From the NCBI GenBank assembly GCA_951813075.1, contig OX638343.1, forward strand, positions 1,271,999-1,335,998: DNA of 64,000 nt, in the 5' to 3' direction. The stretch is from Arenicellales bacterium (GTDB lineage: Bacteria; Pseudomonadota; Gammaproteobacteria; Arenicellales; JAJDZL01). Within the stretch, counting starts at the first letter, position 1, and each line of letters starts with the position of its first letter. The notes below the pieces were generated by a model that made no database searches, was not told the DNA's origin, and worked only from the letters and a program-made list of their open reading frames with translations. Both the position numbers and the translations under genes were made by a program. Shown here piece after piece: positions 35,923-44,887 of this stretch.

Positions 35923-36864
35923 ATGAGCCTGCTTCGTGAGATTCAAGCTTCTGTGATGCAGGAAGCGGATATTGATGTTGGTAGAGTTCTTTTGAAACTG
36001 CGCTTCCTAGCTTCACGCCTTGGCAGCGACCTTTTGGAAGAGTGGATTAAGTATGAGCTGGATGGCTATCCCGAGGGAATTCCTGTACCTAACTATCGTA
36101 AGAAGCGCGTGTCTTACACAGGGATGTTTACAAATCCAAATAGGGGTAGTCTTGACAACGTACCCATCCCACCTGCCTTAATCAAAAAATATGCTGGAGA
36201 GCGATGGGTTACGTATGAGATGAGGGAAGGAATCGCTGAAATTGACGACCTCGTCCGATCCGGTAAAAATGCTGAAAGCGGTGCACTACAAATCGAAGTA
36301 TCCGACCTCATACTTCTTCTTCAGGGAAAAGTCTACGAAGCAATGGCATGCAATAGCATTACTTGTCTCCTCTCTATCTCCGAGGTTGTGGCACTGCAGT
36401 TCTCAGTTCGAAAACGAGTACTTGATCTGACAATAGAGCTCGAAAAGAAGATTCCCACAGCTGAAGAAATTACTATTGAAACGCCTTCAATTACGCTTCC
36501 AACAGAAACCGCCAAGACCACAACCCGAATTACCCATCAAACAATCTACACCGACAATTACACTGTAATATCCAACAGTGGAACGGGGACTCAGTCGGTA
36601 TCTGTTTTAAACATTTGCAAAGGGGATATTAGTGCTTATGAGAAGGCACTCGTAGAAGGCGGTATATCAGACGTTGATGCATCGGAGCTGGCAAAGATAA
36701 TTTTGGAAGAAGAACCGCAAAGCAGAGAAGAGCCATTTGGTGTGCGGGCAAATGCCTGGCTTGCTGAGAATCTTGATACGGCCGTAAAAGAGACTTGGAA
36801 AGTTGGAAAGGATATAGCTATGAAGTTACTGACTGAAGCAACAATACAATACTACTTCAAATAG
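35923..36864 (+). CDS. AbiTii-domain protein, putative abortive-infection factor
   Basis: 313 aa from ATG 35923, preceded by GGAG at a good distance; the GTG at 35866 would add 19 residues. Residues 1-65 match the AbiTii domain (LLREIQAS, VLLKLRFLASRLGS, EEWIKYELDGYP, PNYR). The middle is Thr-rich. The end shows a DISAYEKALVEGGISDVDAS helix block and a final WKVGKDIAMKLLTEATIQYYF segment, an arrangement seen in other AbiTii proteins. Lactococcal AbiT uses this domain in phage exclusion; its biochemical activity is not known. AT-rich composition and neighbours indicate a horizontally acquired defence gene. Confidence 0.72.
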   Translation: MSLLREIQASVMQEADIDVGRVLLKLRFLASRLGSDLLEEWIKYELDGYPEGIPVPNYRKKRVSYTGMFTNPNRGSLDNVPIPPALIKKYAGERWVTYEMREGIAEIDDLVRSGKNAESGALQIEVSDLILLLQGKVYEAMACNSITCLLSISEVVALQFSVRKRVLDLTIELEKKIPTAEEITIETPSITLPTETAKTTTRITHQTIYTDNYTVISNSGTGTQSVSVLNICKGDISAYEKALVEGGISDVDASELAKIILEEEPQSREEPFGVRANAWLAENLDTAVKETWKVGKDIAMKLLTEATIQYYFK

Positions 36865-37074
36865 GACTATTAGAATTTTATCGATTTCGGAATGATTTTA
36901 GAGCGATCAACCCAAGTTCTATTATCGCCAAAGCAATTGCTAGCCTCTCCGTGATACTCTGTAGTGCATATTTTTAAAATATCTCTATTGAATCAATATC
37001 TTATAAACAAAGACATATGAACTAAAACAGCCGACTACGAGCACTGATAGTGCCTGTCAATTCGCGTGATTCCA

Positions 37075-39402
37075 CTATTTTAAGGAGACTAGTGCGTTTA
37101 CGCTCCGAATCTGGCGCCACACATATTCTGATGTCACCGGCATTTGAATATCCGTGATCCCAAGCGGTTTCAAGGCGTCTGTAATCGCGTTCATGACAGC
37201 TGCTGGTGCACCCATTGTTCCAATTTCGCCGACACCTTTCACACCCAATGGATTCTCATCGGTTTTTACAGGATTCCAAAATGTCTCGAACTCAGGCATA
37301 TCATCGGCACGCAGTATCGCATAGTCCATGAAACTGCCAGTCAGCAACTGCCCCGTATCAAATTCATAAACCACTCTTTCCGAAACCGCATGTCCGATAC
37401 CCTGCACGATGCCACCGTGTACCTGCCCTTCCGCAAGCATAGGATTGACTATTGTCCCAGGATCACTTACCGCGATGTAACGCTCAATTGTTACCTTTCC
37501 AGTTTCCGGATCGACTTCCACCTCACAAGCATGGCACCCACTGGCAAACATCCCAACTTGTGCAAAGTGTTCGTGTAAACCGGACAACAGTTCACCACCA
37601 GCAACTACTTTATTCGCAATCTCAAACAATCCGACACGGCGGTCCGTTCCTGATACAAGGAAACGCCCTGCCGCATACTCTACATCCTGTTGCGATACTT
37701 CCAAATGCTCGGCGGCGTACTCGCGCCCTTTTTCCAACATCTTCTCTGTAGCGTAAAACATAGCGGTTCCGCCGAGCCTGAGTGAGCGCGATGCATGGGT
37801 TCCCGATCCTGCTTTCACAATGTCGGTATCACCATCGACAATACGCACCCGTTCAACAGGGATTTGCAACTGACTGGATAGAACCTGCGCAAATGCTGTT
37901 TCGTGACCGGTTCCAATTGATTTTGTTCCGAGATAGGCACTCACGATTTCTCCGTCAACCTGAATTTCGGCGAATTCATTTGGTGACCCGCCAACGCTGT
38001 CGACAAAAACAGAAAATCCAATACCCCGATATTTCCCGGCGACTCTAGAGGATTCGTATCTTTGAAGGTATTCGTTCTGGTCGATACACGCCAACAGTTC
38101 TCGGAAATTACCGGCAAAATCACTCGCTGAATAAACAGCACCCGTTACGGTCGTCCATGGCATGTCTTCGGTCTTGATTAGATTATTGCGCCTGAAACTC
38201 AGACGATTGATAGACAGCCTTCTGGCAGCCTCATCAACAACGCGTTCGATCGCATACGAAACTTCCGCGCGAGCGACACCTCGAAAAGCACCAATCGATG
38301 CTGTATTGGAAAAAACAGCCCTTAACTGGTAGTGCGCTGCCGGGATCCGGTATACCCCACAAGCCATCAGATTCATGTAATTCGCATACAGCCACATAGA
38401 GCGCGGCTGGATGTATGCACCAACACGCCAGACACTTGAAATCCGAATGGCAGTCATATCGCCAATCGCATCCACCGCAAGACTCACCTTCATTTTGTGG
38501 TCGCGCGACTGGACGTCGGTACTGAAACACTCCGAGCGGTCGGGTACCCATCTCACCGGGCAGCCGATCAATTTCGCAAGCCAGCCAACAACAGCAAATT
38601 CAGGATAAGGTGATGTGCGCGCACCGAATCCTCCTCCCGTGTCCAGCGATACGACTCGAACCTCTTTCTCCGATACATTAAGCATTTCCGCAATGCCGCT
38701 CCGATGCCAGTGTGGTGACTGACTACCGCAGTAAATTTCGAATCGATTGCGACTCTTATCGAATTGACCGATGACCGTGCGCGGTTCCATGTAGACTGGT
38801 GTATGTCTCGGAAAATCCACTTCAACGGTTATGATATCTGCGGCACAACCAAAAGCCTCGTTCACCTTTGCACCATCACCGTTTTCATGATCAGTACAAA
38901 GGTTGCTGTCGAGTTCATCCCATACTAACGACGCATCATCAGCCAAAGCGTCCGCAATGTCAGTTATCGCCGGTAGTGGCTCATAATCGATAACAATCAG
39001 TTCGGCAGCCTCCTGCGCCTGGATCAAAGTTTCCGCGACCACTACGGCAACAGCTTCGCCGACAAACCGTACTTTGTTTCTCGCAAGAGGCCATCTCCTG
39101 ACATCCGGCAGTTCGCTGCCATCCTTGTTCAAAATCGGAAAATCTGGACTCCGGGTCAGCGGATTGATCGGTTGAAGTCCCGATTTTGCGAGGGTTTCGC
39201 CGTTTGCGACGGCTCGAACACCTGGCATTTTGGCCGCCGTACTCATATCGACCAATTTGATACGCGCATGTGCGTGGGGCGTTCGAACAAATACCGCGTG
39301 GAGCTGTCCGTCAAATTCAAGGTCGTCTGTAAAGCAACCAGAACCAGTCAGCAGGCGCTGGTCCTCGACGCGCAACAGCGGTTCGCCAATCAGATTCTTC
39401 AT
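37075..39402 (-). CDS. Orphan CoxL-like molybdopterin-binding hydroxylase subunit
   Basis: 775 aa, full length. It has the Ald_Xan_dh_C domains: LTGSGCFTDDL near 18-28, LDTGGGFGARTSPYPE near 253-268, active-site loop AFRGVAR at 372-378, GTGHETAFAQVLS and the catalytic-glutamate block GVKGVGEIGTMGAPAAV. The loop differs from form I CODH (AYRCSFR) and form II (AYRGAGR), so the substrate class is open. No small FeS or FAD subunit gene adjoins it; galU lies upstream. It would have to borrow partners, for instance from coxS/coxM in this window or from elsewhere. Confidence 0.9.
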   Translation of the reverse strand: MKNLIGEPLLRVEDQRLLTGSGCFTDDLEFDGQLHAVFVRTPHAHARIKLVDMSTAAKMPGVRAVANGETLAKSGLQPINPLTRSPDFPILNKDGSELPDVRRWPLARNKVRFVGEAVAVVVAETLIQAQEAAELIVIDYEPLPAITDIADALADDASLVWDELDSNLCTDHENGDGAKVNEAFGCAADIITVEVDFPRHTPVYMEPRTVIGQFDKSRNRFEIYCGSQSPHWHRSGIAEMLNVSEKEVRVVSLDTGGGFGARTSPYPEFAVVGWLAKLIGCPVRWVPDRSECFSTDVQSRDHKMKVSLAVDAIGDMTAIRISSVWRVGAYIQPRSMWLYANYMNLMACGVYRIPAAHYQLRAVFSNTASIGAFRGVARAEVSYAIERVVDEAARRLSINRLSFRRNNLIKTEDMPWTTVTGAVYSASDFAGNFRELLACIDQNEYLQRYESSRVAGKYRGIGFSVFVDSVGGSPNEFAEIQVDGEIVSAYLGTKSIGTGHETAFAQVLSSQLQIPVERVRIVDGDTDIVKAGSGTHASRSLRLGGTAMFYATEKMLEKGREYAAEHLEVSQQDVEYAAGRFLVSGTDRRVGLFEIANKVVAGGELLSGLHEHFAQVGMFASGCHACEVEVDPETGKVTIERYIAVSDPGTIVNPMLAEGQVHGGIVQGIGHAVSERVVYEFDTGQLLTGSFMDYAILRADDMPEFETFWNPVKTDENPLGVKGVGEIGTMGAPAAVMNAITDALKPLGITDIQMPVTSEYVWRQIRSVNALVSLK

Positions 39403-39440
39403 AATACAGAACTAGACATGATCTCAGTTGGGATGCCGAG

Positions 39441-40307
39441 TCAATCCGACTCCAATATATCTTCTACTTTCGCCATAAGAGTTGGGTCTTGTCGCGCGTA
39501 TGCGATATTCGCAGCAATGTAACCCGCCTTGCTTCCACAGTCATATCGCGTACCCTTGAACTTCAGCGCATGAACGGGCTGTTGGGAAGCGATTGAATTG
39601 ATAGCATCAGTCAACTGGATCTCACCTCCGTAACCAGCATTCAGTTTAGCGAGATGTGAGAAAATCTGCTTGGATAATACGTACCGCCCAATTGCGGCGA
39701 GGTTGGACGGAGCATCCTCAAATTTTGGTTTTTCCACGACACCGTCAACTTTGTAGACGTTTCCAGAGGACTCATTGGGGTTGATGACACCGTAGCTACT
39801 GATATTTTCGTTGTCTATCTGTTCAACTGCCAAAATAGAACTTTCGATTTTATTGTGTAATTCAACCATCTGCTGCAGGCAAGGTTTGTCCCACAAAACC
39901 AGATCGTCCGGCAAAAGGACAGCAAAGAATTCTTCATCGATCACGTCCCGAGCACATAGCACAGCATGACCCAAACCCAGCGGTTTGTCCTGAATCACAT
40001 AGAGAATACTTTCTGGATCCAGCGTGCTGGCCTGTAGGGACTTCAATTCATTGAATTTCCCATTCTGTTCAAGGACTTTCTCTAAATCCGGTTGCGCAGA
40101 AAAGTGCTTGGTGACTAAATCGTTCTGCGTTGAAACAACAAAAACGAATCGCTCGACCCCTGCGCTTCGCGCCTCTTGAACAGCATACTCAATCAGCGGA
40201 CGGTCCACGACAGGCAGCATTTCCTTTGTGATCGCTTTGGTTGCCGGTAAAAACCGGGTACCGAGCCCCGCGATCGGAAATACGACAGTACGAACAGATC
40301 CTTTCAT
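39441..40307 (-). CDS. galU: UTP-glucose-1-phosphate uridylyltransferase
   Basis: 288 aa, typical length. The nucleotidyltransferase signature GLGTRFLPATKAITKEMLP is at about residues 14-32, followed by VVDRPLIEYAVQEA, VIQDKPLGLGHAVLCA, VLLPDDLVLWDKP and GVVEKPKFEDAPSNLAAIGR. It makes UDP-glucose for cell-envelope glycans and nucleotide-sugar synthesis. It is 38 bases upstream of the orphan CoxL-like gene on the same strand, possibly co-transcribed without functional relation, and divergent from htpG. Confidence 0.96.
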   Translation of the reverse strand: MKGSVRTVVFPIAGLGTRFLPATKAITKEMLPVVDRPLIEYAVQEARSAGVERFVFVVSTQNDLVTKHFSAQPDLEKVLEQNGKFNELKSLQASTLDPESILYVIQDKPLGLGHAVLCARDVIDEEFFAVLLPDDLVLWDKPCLQQMVELHNKIESSILAVEQIDNENISSYGVINPNESSGNVYKVDGVVEKPKFEDAPSNLAAIGRYVLSKQIFSHLAKLNAGYGGEIQLTDAINSIASQQPVHALKFKGTRYDCGSKAGYIAANIAYARQDPTLMAKVEDILESD

Positions 40308-40509
40308 CGGTCGGACACGTACAAGAATTGATCGGAGATATCGTATTGAATCATCACTGTTCCTGATCTATTGATAAAATACCCGTCGATTTTGCTTCAC
40401 AACCCTAAAGCAACAAATTTATAGCATTTGACTTCATCAGATGCTTGAATTATCCAGATTTAACCCGATCTATGTAGAAATATCACTGTAGGTATTGGAG
40501 TTCTTTCAG

Positions 40510-42417
40510 ATGACTGAAGATCAAGTTAACGACAAGATTTATTTTCAGGCAGAGGTTCAGCAACTGCTGAACCTGGTTATCCATTCGCTGTACTCAGAAC
40601 GCGAGGTGTTTCTACGAGAGTTGATCTCAAATGCCTCCGACGCATGTGGTCGCCATAATTTCGAATCTCTCACCGATTCAAACCTTCGCGAGCAAGAGCA
40701 GGACTACTCGATTGAAGTCGAAGTCAGCAAACGACATAAAACCATCAAAATCCGAGACAATGGAGTCGGTATGACCAACGACGAAGTAGTCGAAAATATC
40801 GGCACCATCGCGCGTTCGGGAACCAAGAAATTCATGGAAGCGCTGTCAGGTGATCAAACCGACGACAGCAATCTTATCGGCCAATTCGGTGTCGGATTCT
40901 ATTCCGCGTTCATGATCGCTGAGAATGTTGAGATCCATACCCGAAAAGCCGGACAACCCAAAGAAAACGGCGTGTACTGGAAATCTGACGGGGTCAGCGG
41001 TTATTCCATTGAAGCAGAATCAATCGAGCATCACGGAACCGAAGTCATACTCACTCTTCGCAAGGATGCCAAGGAATTCCTCGATGTTGACAAAATCAGG
41101 GGGATTATCAAGAAATACTCTGACCACGTATCTTTACCGATTCGCCTCCGTAAGGCACCGACCGCAAAGAAAGAGGAGGAATGGGAACTCGCGAATTCAG
41201 GATCCGCTCTTTGGACGCGTGCCAGAAAGGATATATCGGATGAGGAATATGACAATTTCTACAAAACACTGTCATACGACTCCGAAACGCCTCTGCTGAG
41301 ACTGCATAATCGAGTCGAGGGACGGCTCGAATACTCCGCTTTACTTTTCATCCCAGCCCATGCGCCATATGATCTTTGGGATGTCGACCGGCGGCGAGGT
41401 GTGAAATTGTACGTGCGGCGGGTCTATATCATGGATGACACGGAGAACCTTCTACCGGCTTATTTGCGGTTTGTGCGCGGGATCATCGATTCTGATGATC
41501 TGCCATTAAACGTGTCTCGTGAATTTCTGCAGAAAAACAAGCAGATCGAACGTATACAGTCCGGTGTCGTCAAGAGGTTACTTAACGAACTCAAAAGGCT
41601 TGCCGGAAAGGATTCCGAAAAATATCAGCAATTCTGGGAACAGTTCGGAAAGGTCTTCAAGGAAGGTGTAACTGAAGATGCGGACAACAGGAAGAGAATC
41701 GCGGAATTACTTCGGTTCTCAACAACCCAGACTGAGGGGTCGGATCAGACCGCCTCTCTCCAAGAATACGTTGATCGTATGAAGGAGAATCAAGATGCGA
41801 TTTACTACATCACCGCAGATAGCCATGCGTCCGCTGAAGGGTCACCGCATCTGGAGATATTCCGAAAGCATGACATCGAAGTACTGCTATTGGGAGACCC
41901 AATTGACGAATGGGTCGTGATGCACCTTACAGAATTTGCCGAAAAGCCTCTGAAATCAATCGCCAAAGGCGACCTGTCGCTGGATTGGCTCGACGAAGAA
42001 AAGGAAAGTGAAGAAGAAACAACCAGTCCCAAGGTGGAATCGTTGGTCGAAAAGTTGAAGTCGGCTTTGGGCGAGCGCGCATCGGACGTGCGAACCACGA
42101 CCAGGCTCACCGACTCACCTGCTTGTTTAGTCGCCAATGAATTTGCGCCGAGTCGCAATCTGACTCGTATCCTGAAAGCAACCGGCCAAAATGCTTTTGA
42201 CATGTCACCTATATTGGAGATCAACCCCGAGCATCCTCTGATCAAGAATTTGGTCGAAAAGGAGAACGATCTGGATGATTGGGCGCATGTGTTGTTCGAT
42301 CAGGCTGCGCTAAGTGAAGGAGCAATGCTGGAAAAACCCTCGGACTATGTCAGACGAGTCAACGCCTTGCTTACGGACTCGATCGGAGACGAATCGTCGA
42401 TCATCATCACGCCATAG
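40510..42417 (+). CDS. htpG: Chaperone protein HtpG (Hsp90)
   Basis: 635 aa from ATG 40510, eight bases after GGAG; a TTG five codons earlier is less likely. GHKL ATPase blocks are LRELISNASDA, IRDNGVGMTNDE and IGQFGVGFYSAFM; the middle domain has VRRVYIMDD and PLNVSREFLQ, and the C-terminal dimerisation domain is present. It folds and remodels client proteins at the expense of ATP. After SNASDA the usual 'DKLRF..L' is replaced by CGRHNFESL, an unusual but conservative-length change outside the direct ATP contacts. It is a single gene followed by the fic repeat region. Confidence 0.96.
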   Translation: MTEDQVNDKIYFQAEVQQLLNLVIHSLYSEREVFLRELISNASDACGRHNFESLTDSNLREQEQDYSIEVEVSKRHKTIKIRDNGVGMTNDEVVENIGTIARSGTKKFMEALSGDQTDDSNLIGQFGVGFYSAFMIAENVEIHTRKAGQPKENGVYWKSDGVSGYSIEAESIEHHGTEVILTLRKDAKEFLDVDKIRGIIKKYSDHVSLPIRLRKAPTAKKEEEWELANSGSALWTRARKDISDEEYDNFYKTLSYDSETPLLRLHNRVEGRLEYSALLFIPAHAPYDLWDVDRRRGVKLYVRRVYIMDDTENLLPAYLRFVRGIIDSDDLPLNVSREFLQKNKQIERIQSGVVKRLLNELKRLAGKDSEKYQQFWEQFGKVFKEGVTEDADNRKRIAELLRFSTTQTEGSDQTASLQEYVDRMKENQDAIYYITADSHASAEGSPHLEIFRKHDIEVLLLGDPIDEWVVMHLTEFAEKPLKSIAKGDLSLDWLDEEKESEEETTSPKVESLVEKLKSALGERASDVRTTTRLTDSPACLVANEFAPSRNLTRILKATGQNAFDMSPILEINPEHPLIKNLVEKENDLDDWAHVLFDQAALSEGAMLEKPSDYVRRVNALLTDSIGDESSIIITP

Positions 42418-42634
42418 TCCCCCGTCGTTTGAATTCGGTCAAGGCGAAATAATTCTCTGGCTTGACACGTGCACGGCTTCAGCCAAGAGTAAATTTCAGC
42501 CCTGTCTGATCAATCCGGTCGCCGATTGTGACCGCATGACCGAGATAGCGAGGTGAAATTCGGGAATTCCGCTCCCTTGAGGCAGTCAGCCGATCTCAGG
42601 ACGCGCGCAAACCTGCTGCAGGTTGTGAGACAAT

Positions 42635-42733
42635 GGCATCCTGGAACTTATTAGTACCGAAAACGGACGACGAGCTGCTACGTCTGGATGTGCGGGAATT
42701 TTGAATATTGTCGAAGGACGAAAATTGTTCTAA
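42635..42733 (+). pseudogene. Duplicated 3' end of fic, copy 1 (frame still open)
   Basis: Reads GILELISTENGRRAATSGCA then ILNIVEGRKLF and stop, matching the last 33 codons of the intact Fic protein. The frame has no internal stop, but everything upstream of it in the fic gene is missing. It corresponds to the end of the C-terminal winged-helix part. Confidence 0.8.
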
Positions 42734-42758
42734 TTCCAGCAAAATACCTGATATGAAA

Positions 42759-42824
42759 TTTGACTGACACTTTGGCACTCAAACTCAAGTTGACTGACAA
42801 AATCGTCGGAAAGTGTCACTCAAA
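42759..42824. repeat. 15-bp imperfect inverted repeat inside repeat copy 1
   Basis: TTTGACTGACACTTT (42759-42773) and AAAGTGTCACTCAAA (42810-42824) are reverse complements with one mismatch, 36 bases apart. The same pair occurs in copy 2 at 43209-43223 and 43260-43274. In copy 3, after the intact fic gene, the first arm and part of the loop have been deleted. It could form a long RNA hairpin at the end of fic transcripts or be the ends of a small mobile element. Confidence 0.7.
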
Positions 42825-42942
42825 TGAGATTTTATTCCTCAAATTGTCTTTCCAGGCATCTGGTGTTGACGAAGTCGGCTACCGAATAAAGCGAATTCAT
42901 TCGCTCAGATTGATACGTTCTCGGGGATCAACCGCGACAAAG

Positions 42943-43345
42943 TTCAGCCCTGTCCGATCAATCCGGTCACCGATAGTGAGCGTTTGGCCGCGGTCGCAAG
43001 GGCGAATTTTCGGCAGTTCCGCTCTCTTGAGTCAGCCAGCCGATCTCAGAACGCGCGCAGCCCTGCTGCAGTGTGTGCAACAATGACATCCTAGAGCTTG
43101 TTGGTACCTAAAACGGACGACGATCTGCTACGTATTGATGTGCAGAATTATTGAAAATTGTCGAAGGACGAAAAGTGTTCTAATTCCAGCAAAATAACCG
43201 ATATGAAATTTGACTGACACTTTGGCACTCAAATTCAAATTGACTGACAAAATCATCGGAAAGTGTCACTCAAATGAGATTTTCTTCCTCAAATTGTCTT
43301 TCCAATCATCTGGTGTTGGCCGAATCGGTTACCGTACAAAGCGGC
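42943..43345. repeat. fic-tail repeat, copy 2
   Basis: Second unit: X from 42943, Y at 43085-43183, Z from 43184 until identity fades after ACCGTACAAAGCG near 43343. It is very similar to copy 1 throughout. Downstream (43346-43771) the sequence is unrelated and leads to the fic promoter and ribosome binding site, so the 426-base stretch up to the gene holds nothing else that I recognise. Confidence 0.85.
43085..43183 (+). pseudogene. Duplicated 3' end of fic, copy 2 (contains stops)
   Basis: Homologous to the last 33 codons of fic, ending in IVEGRKVF and stop, but with two in-frame stops (before NGRRSATY and after it). Compared with copy 1 it is further decayed, although its flanking Z segment is better preserved. 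Confidence 0.8.
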
Positions 43346-43771
43346 AAGACGTCACAGGACGCCTTAGGTATCGGTCTTGGTCCTGCAGTACCCGTCAGTC
43401 TGGGATTGAGACACAGTCGACGCAACTGCTCAGTGATCGACTGACGGTTCCGTTACTGACAATGTTTCAGCAACGTCAATGGATATGAGTCCGTTGTCCT
43501 GATACCCCCGGACTTGGCTAAAGAGTATCAGAATCAGAAAGAATAGTTTGGTATCAGACGTGAAAATTTAATGCTTACGTTATTGGAGAGAATGAATTCA
43601 CCCCGATATAATCAATAAGATAACTTAGTGCTCGCAATGGCAAGATGAAATTGGCTCCATATAGTTTACGAAGACATTGCTCTATGAAAAAATCCCAAAT
43701 CCACGAATTGTGTATTTTCGAGATTGACGCGATTATGAGATATGCAAAGAACTCATACTCGGAGTAGGCCG

Positions 43772-44887
43772 ATGACAGCAGTTCACTACCATGAAGGTGG
43801 ATTTCCACCTGATGATCGCCTTGACTGGTCAGAATTGATTCCATTAATCGGACCAGCGTCGGCGATGATTGCGCGCTACGATGGAATGTTAGCAGCAGTA
43901 CCGAACCCAAATGTTCTACTGTCACCTTTAACCACACAAGAAGCCGTACTTTCTTCTCGCATTGAAGGCACGCAAGCAACTATCGGTGATGTGCTGGGAT
44001 TCGAGGCTGGGCAGATGCCGGAATCTCCCAGACAAAATGATGATATTGAAGAAATATTAAATTACCGAGCCGCGTTGCGACACGCAGAGCATATGATGCA
44101 AGAGTTACCTCTTTGTCTACGGGTTGTCTATGAAGCTCACGAGTTATTGTTGTCTGGTGTTCGCGGCGAAAGCAGATCTCCAGGTAAACTTCGACGAATT
44201 GCAAACTGGATAGGACCTCCGGGATGCGCAATTGATCAGGCGAAATTTGTGCCGATCAGTACCGAACAATTACCAGACGCTATGAGTTCTTGGGAAAGAT
44301 ATATTCACAAAGAAACAGCAGACAGATTAGTTCAATTAGCGATCTTGCACGCAGAGTTTGAAGCCCTGCACCCATTTCTCGACGGTAATGGTCGCTTGGG
44401 ACGCATGTTGATTCCTCTTGTTCTTTGGCAGCAAGGTCTGATCAGAGCCCCTAGATTCTATATCAGCGCCTATCTTGAGAATAATCGACAATCTTATTAC
44501 GAACGCTTGCTAGGCGTATCACGAGATGACGATTGGACTGGTTGGTGCAAGTTCTTTTTAGAAGCTGTTCGTGTGCAAGCGGAGGATAATATTCGAAAGG
44601 CTCAGGCGATCTTTGACCTATACGACAGCATGAAGTTCCGAGTATCAGATGCGACGCGGTCCAGATATGCAATTCACGCTCTGGATTGGATATTTCAGTA
44701 TCCAATCTTTAGTAGCTCACATTTCGCTAACAGTGCAAATATCCCGGAGAGGTCTGCTTGGAGACTTCTGGGCACACTGTGCGACCATGGCATCCTGAAG
44801 CTTTTTAATACTGGAAACGGACGACGAGCTGCTACTTATGGGTGTGCGGAAATTTTGAATATTGTCGAAGGGCGAGAAGTGTTCTAA
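43772..44887 (+). CDS. Fic-domain protein (AMPylator), class II with N-terminal inhibitory helix
   Basis: 371 aa from ATG 43772, seven bases after GGAG; an ATG at 43742 has no ribosome binding site. The catalytic loop HPFLDGNGRLGR is at residues 200-211 and is fully canonical for AMP transfer from ATP. The inhibitory motif [ST]xxxE[GN] is present as SSRIEG at 61-66, N-terminal to the Fic core, so this is a class II auto-inhibited enzyme. The C-terminal part (RSAWRLLGTLCDHGILKLF) looks like a winged helix. Targets are unknown; class II Fic proteins may act as stress regulators or stand-alone toxins. Its last 99 bases are duplicated twice upstream. Confidence 0.9.
   Translation: MTAVHYHEGGFPPDDRLDWSELIPLIGPASAMIARYDGMLAAVPNPNVLLSPLTTQEAVLSSRIEGTQATIGDVLGFEAGQMPESPRQNDDIEEILNYRAALRHAEHMMQELPLCLRVVYEAHELLLSGVRGESRSPGKLRRIANWIGPPGCAIDQAKFVPISTEQLPDAMSSWERYIHKETADRLVQLAILHAEFEALHPFLDGNGRLGRMLIPLVLWQQGLIRAPRFYISAYLENNRQSYYERLLGVSRDDDWTGWCKFFLEAVRVQAEDNIRKAQAIFDLYDSMKFRVSDATRSRYAIHALDWIFQYPIFSSSHFANSANIPERSAWRLLGTLCDHGILKLFNTGNGRRAATYGCAEILNIVEGREVF

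Larger units (their letters stand above)
42495..42942. repeat. fic-tail repeat, copy 1
   Basis: First unit of an imperfect repeat with a 448-base period. It is built of three segments: X (from TTCAGCCCTGTC at 42495 to about 42615), Y (42635-42733, homologous to the last 99 bases of the fic gene at 43772) and Z (about 42734-42942, an AT-rich spacer with an internal inverted repeat). Z ends with AGCGAATTCATTCGCT, a 16-base palindrome at 42889-42904. The same segments recur at 42943 and, in the order Y-Z-X, at 44789-45165. Confidence 0.85.

Noticed and set aside
29352..36864. CRISPR array or prophage in the defence region
   Set aside because: No regularly spaced direct repeats, cas-like genes, integrase or phage structural genes are visible.
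42760..43488. Two short plus-strand frames beginning MTDTLALK (42760 and 43210) that look like paralogous small genes
   Set aside because: They arise because the underlying 448-base repeat is duplicated; neither has a ribosome binding site, they end in different frames, and the sequence behaves as non-coding spacer.
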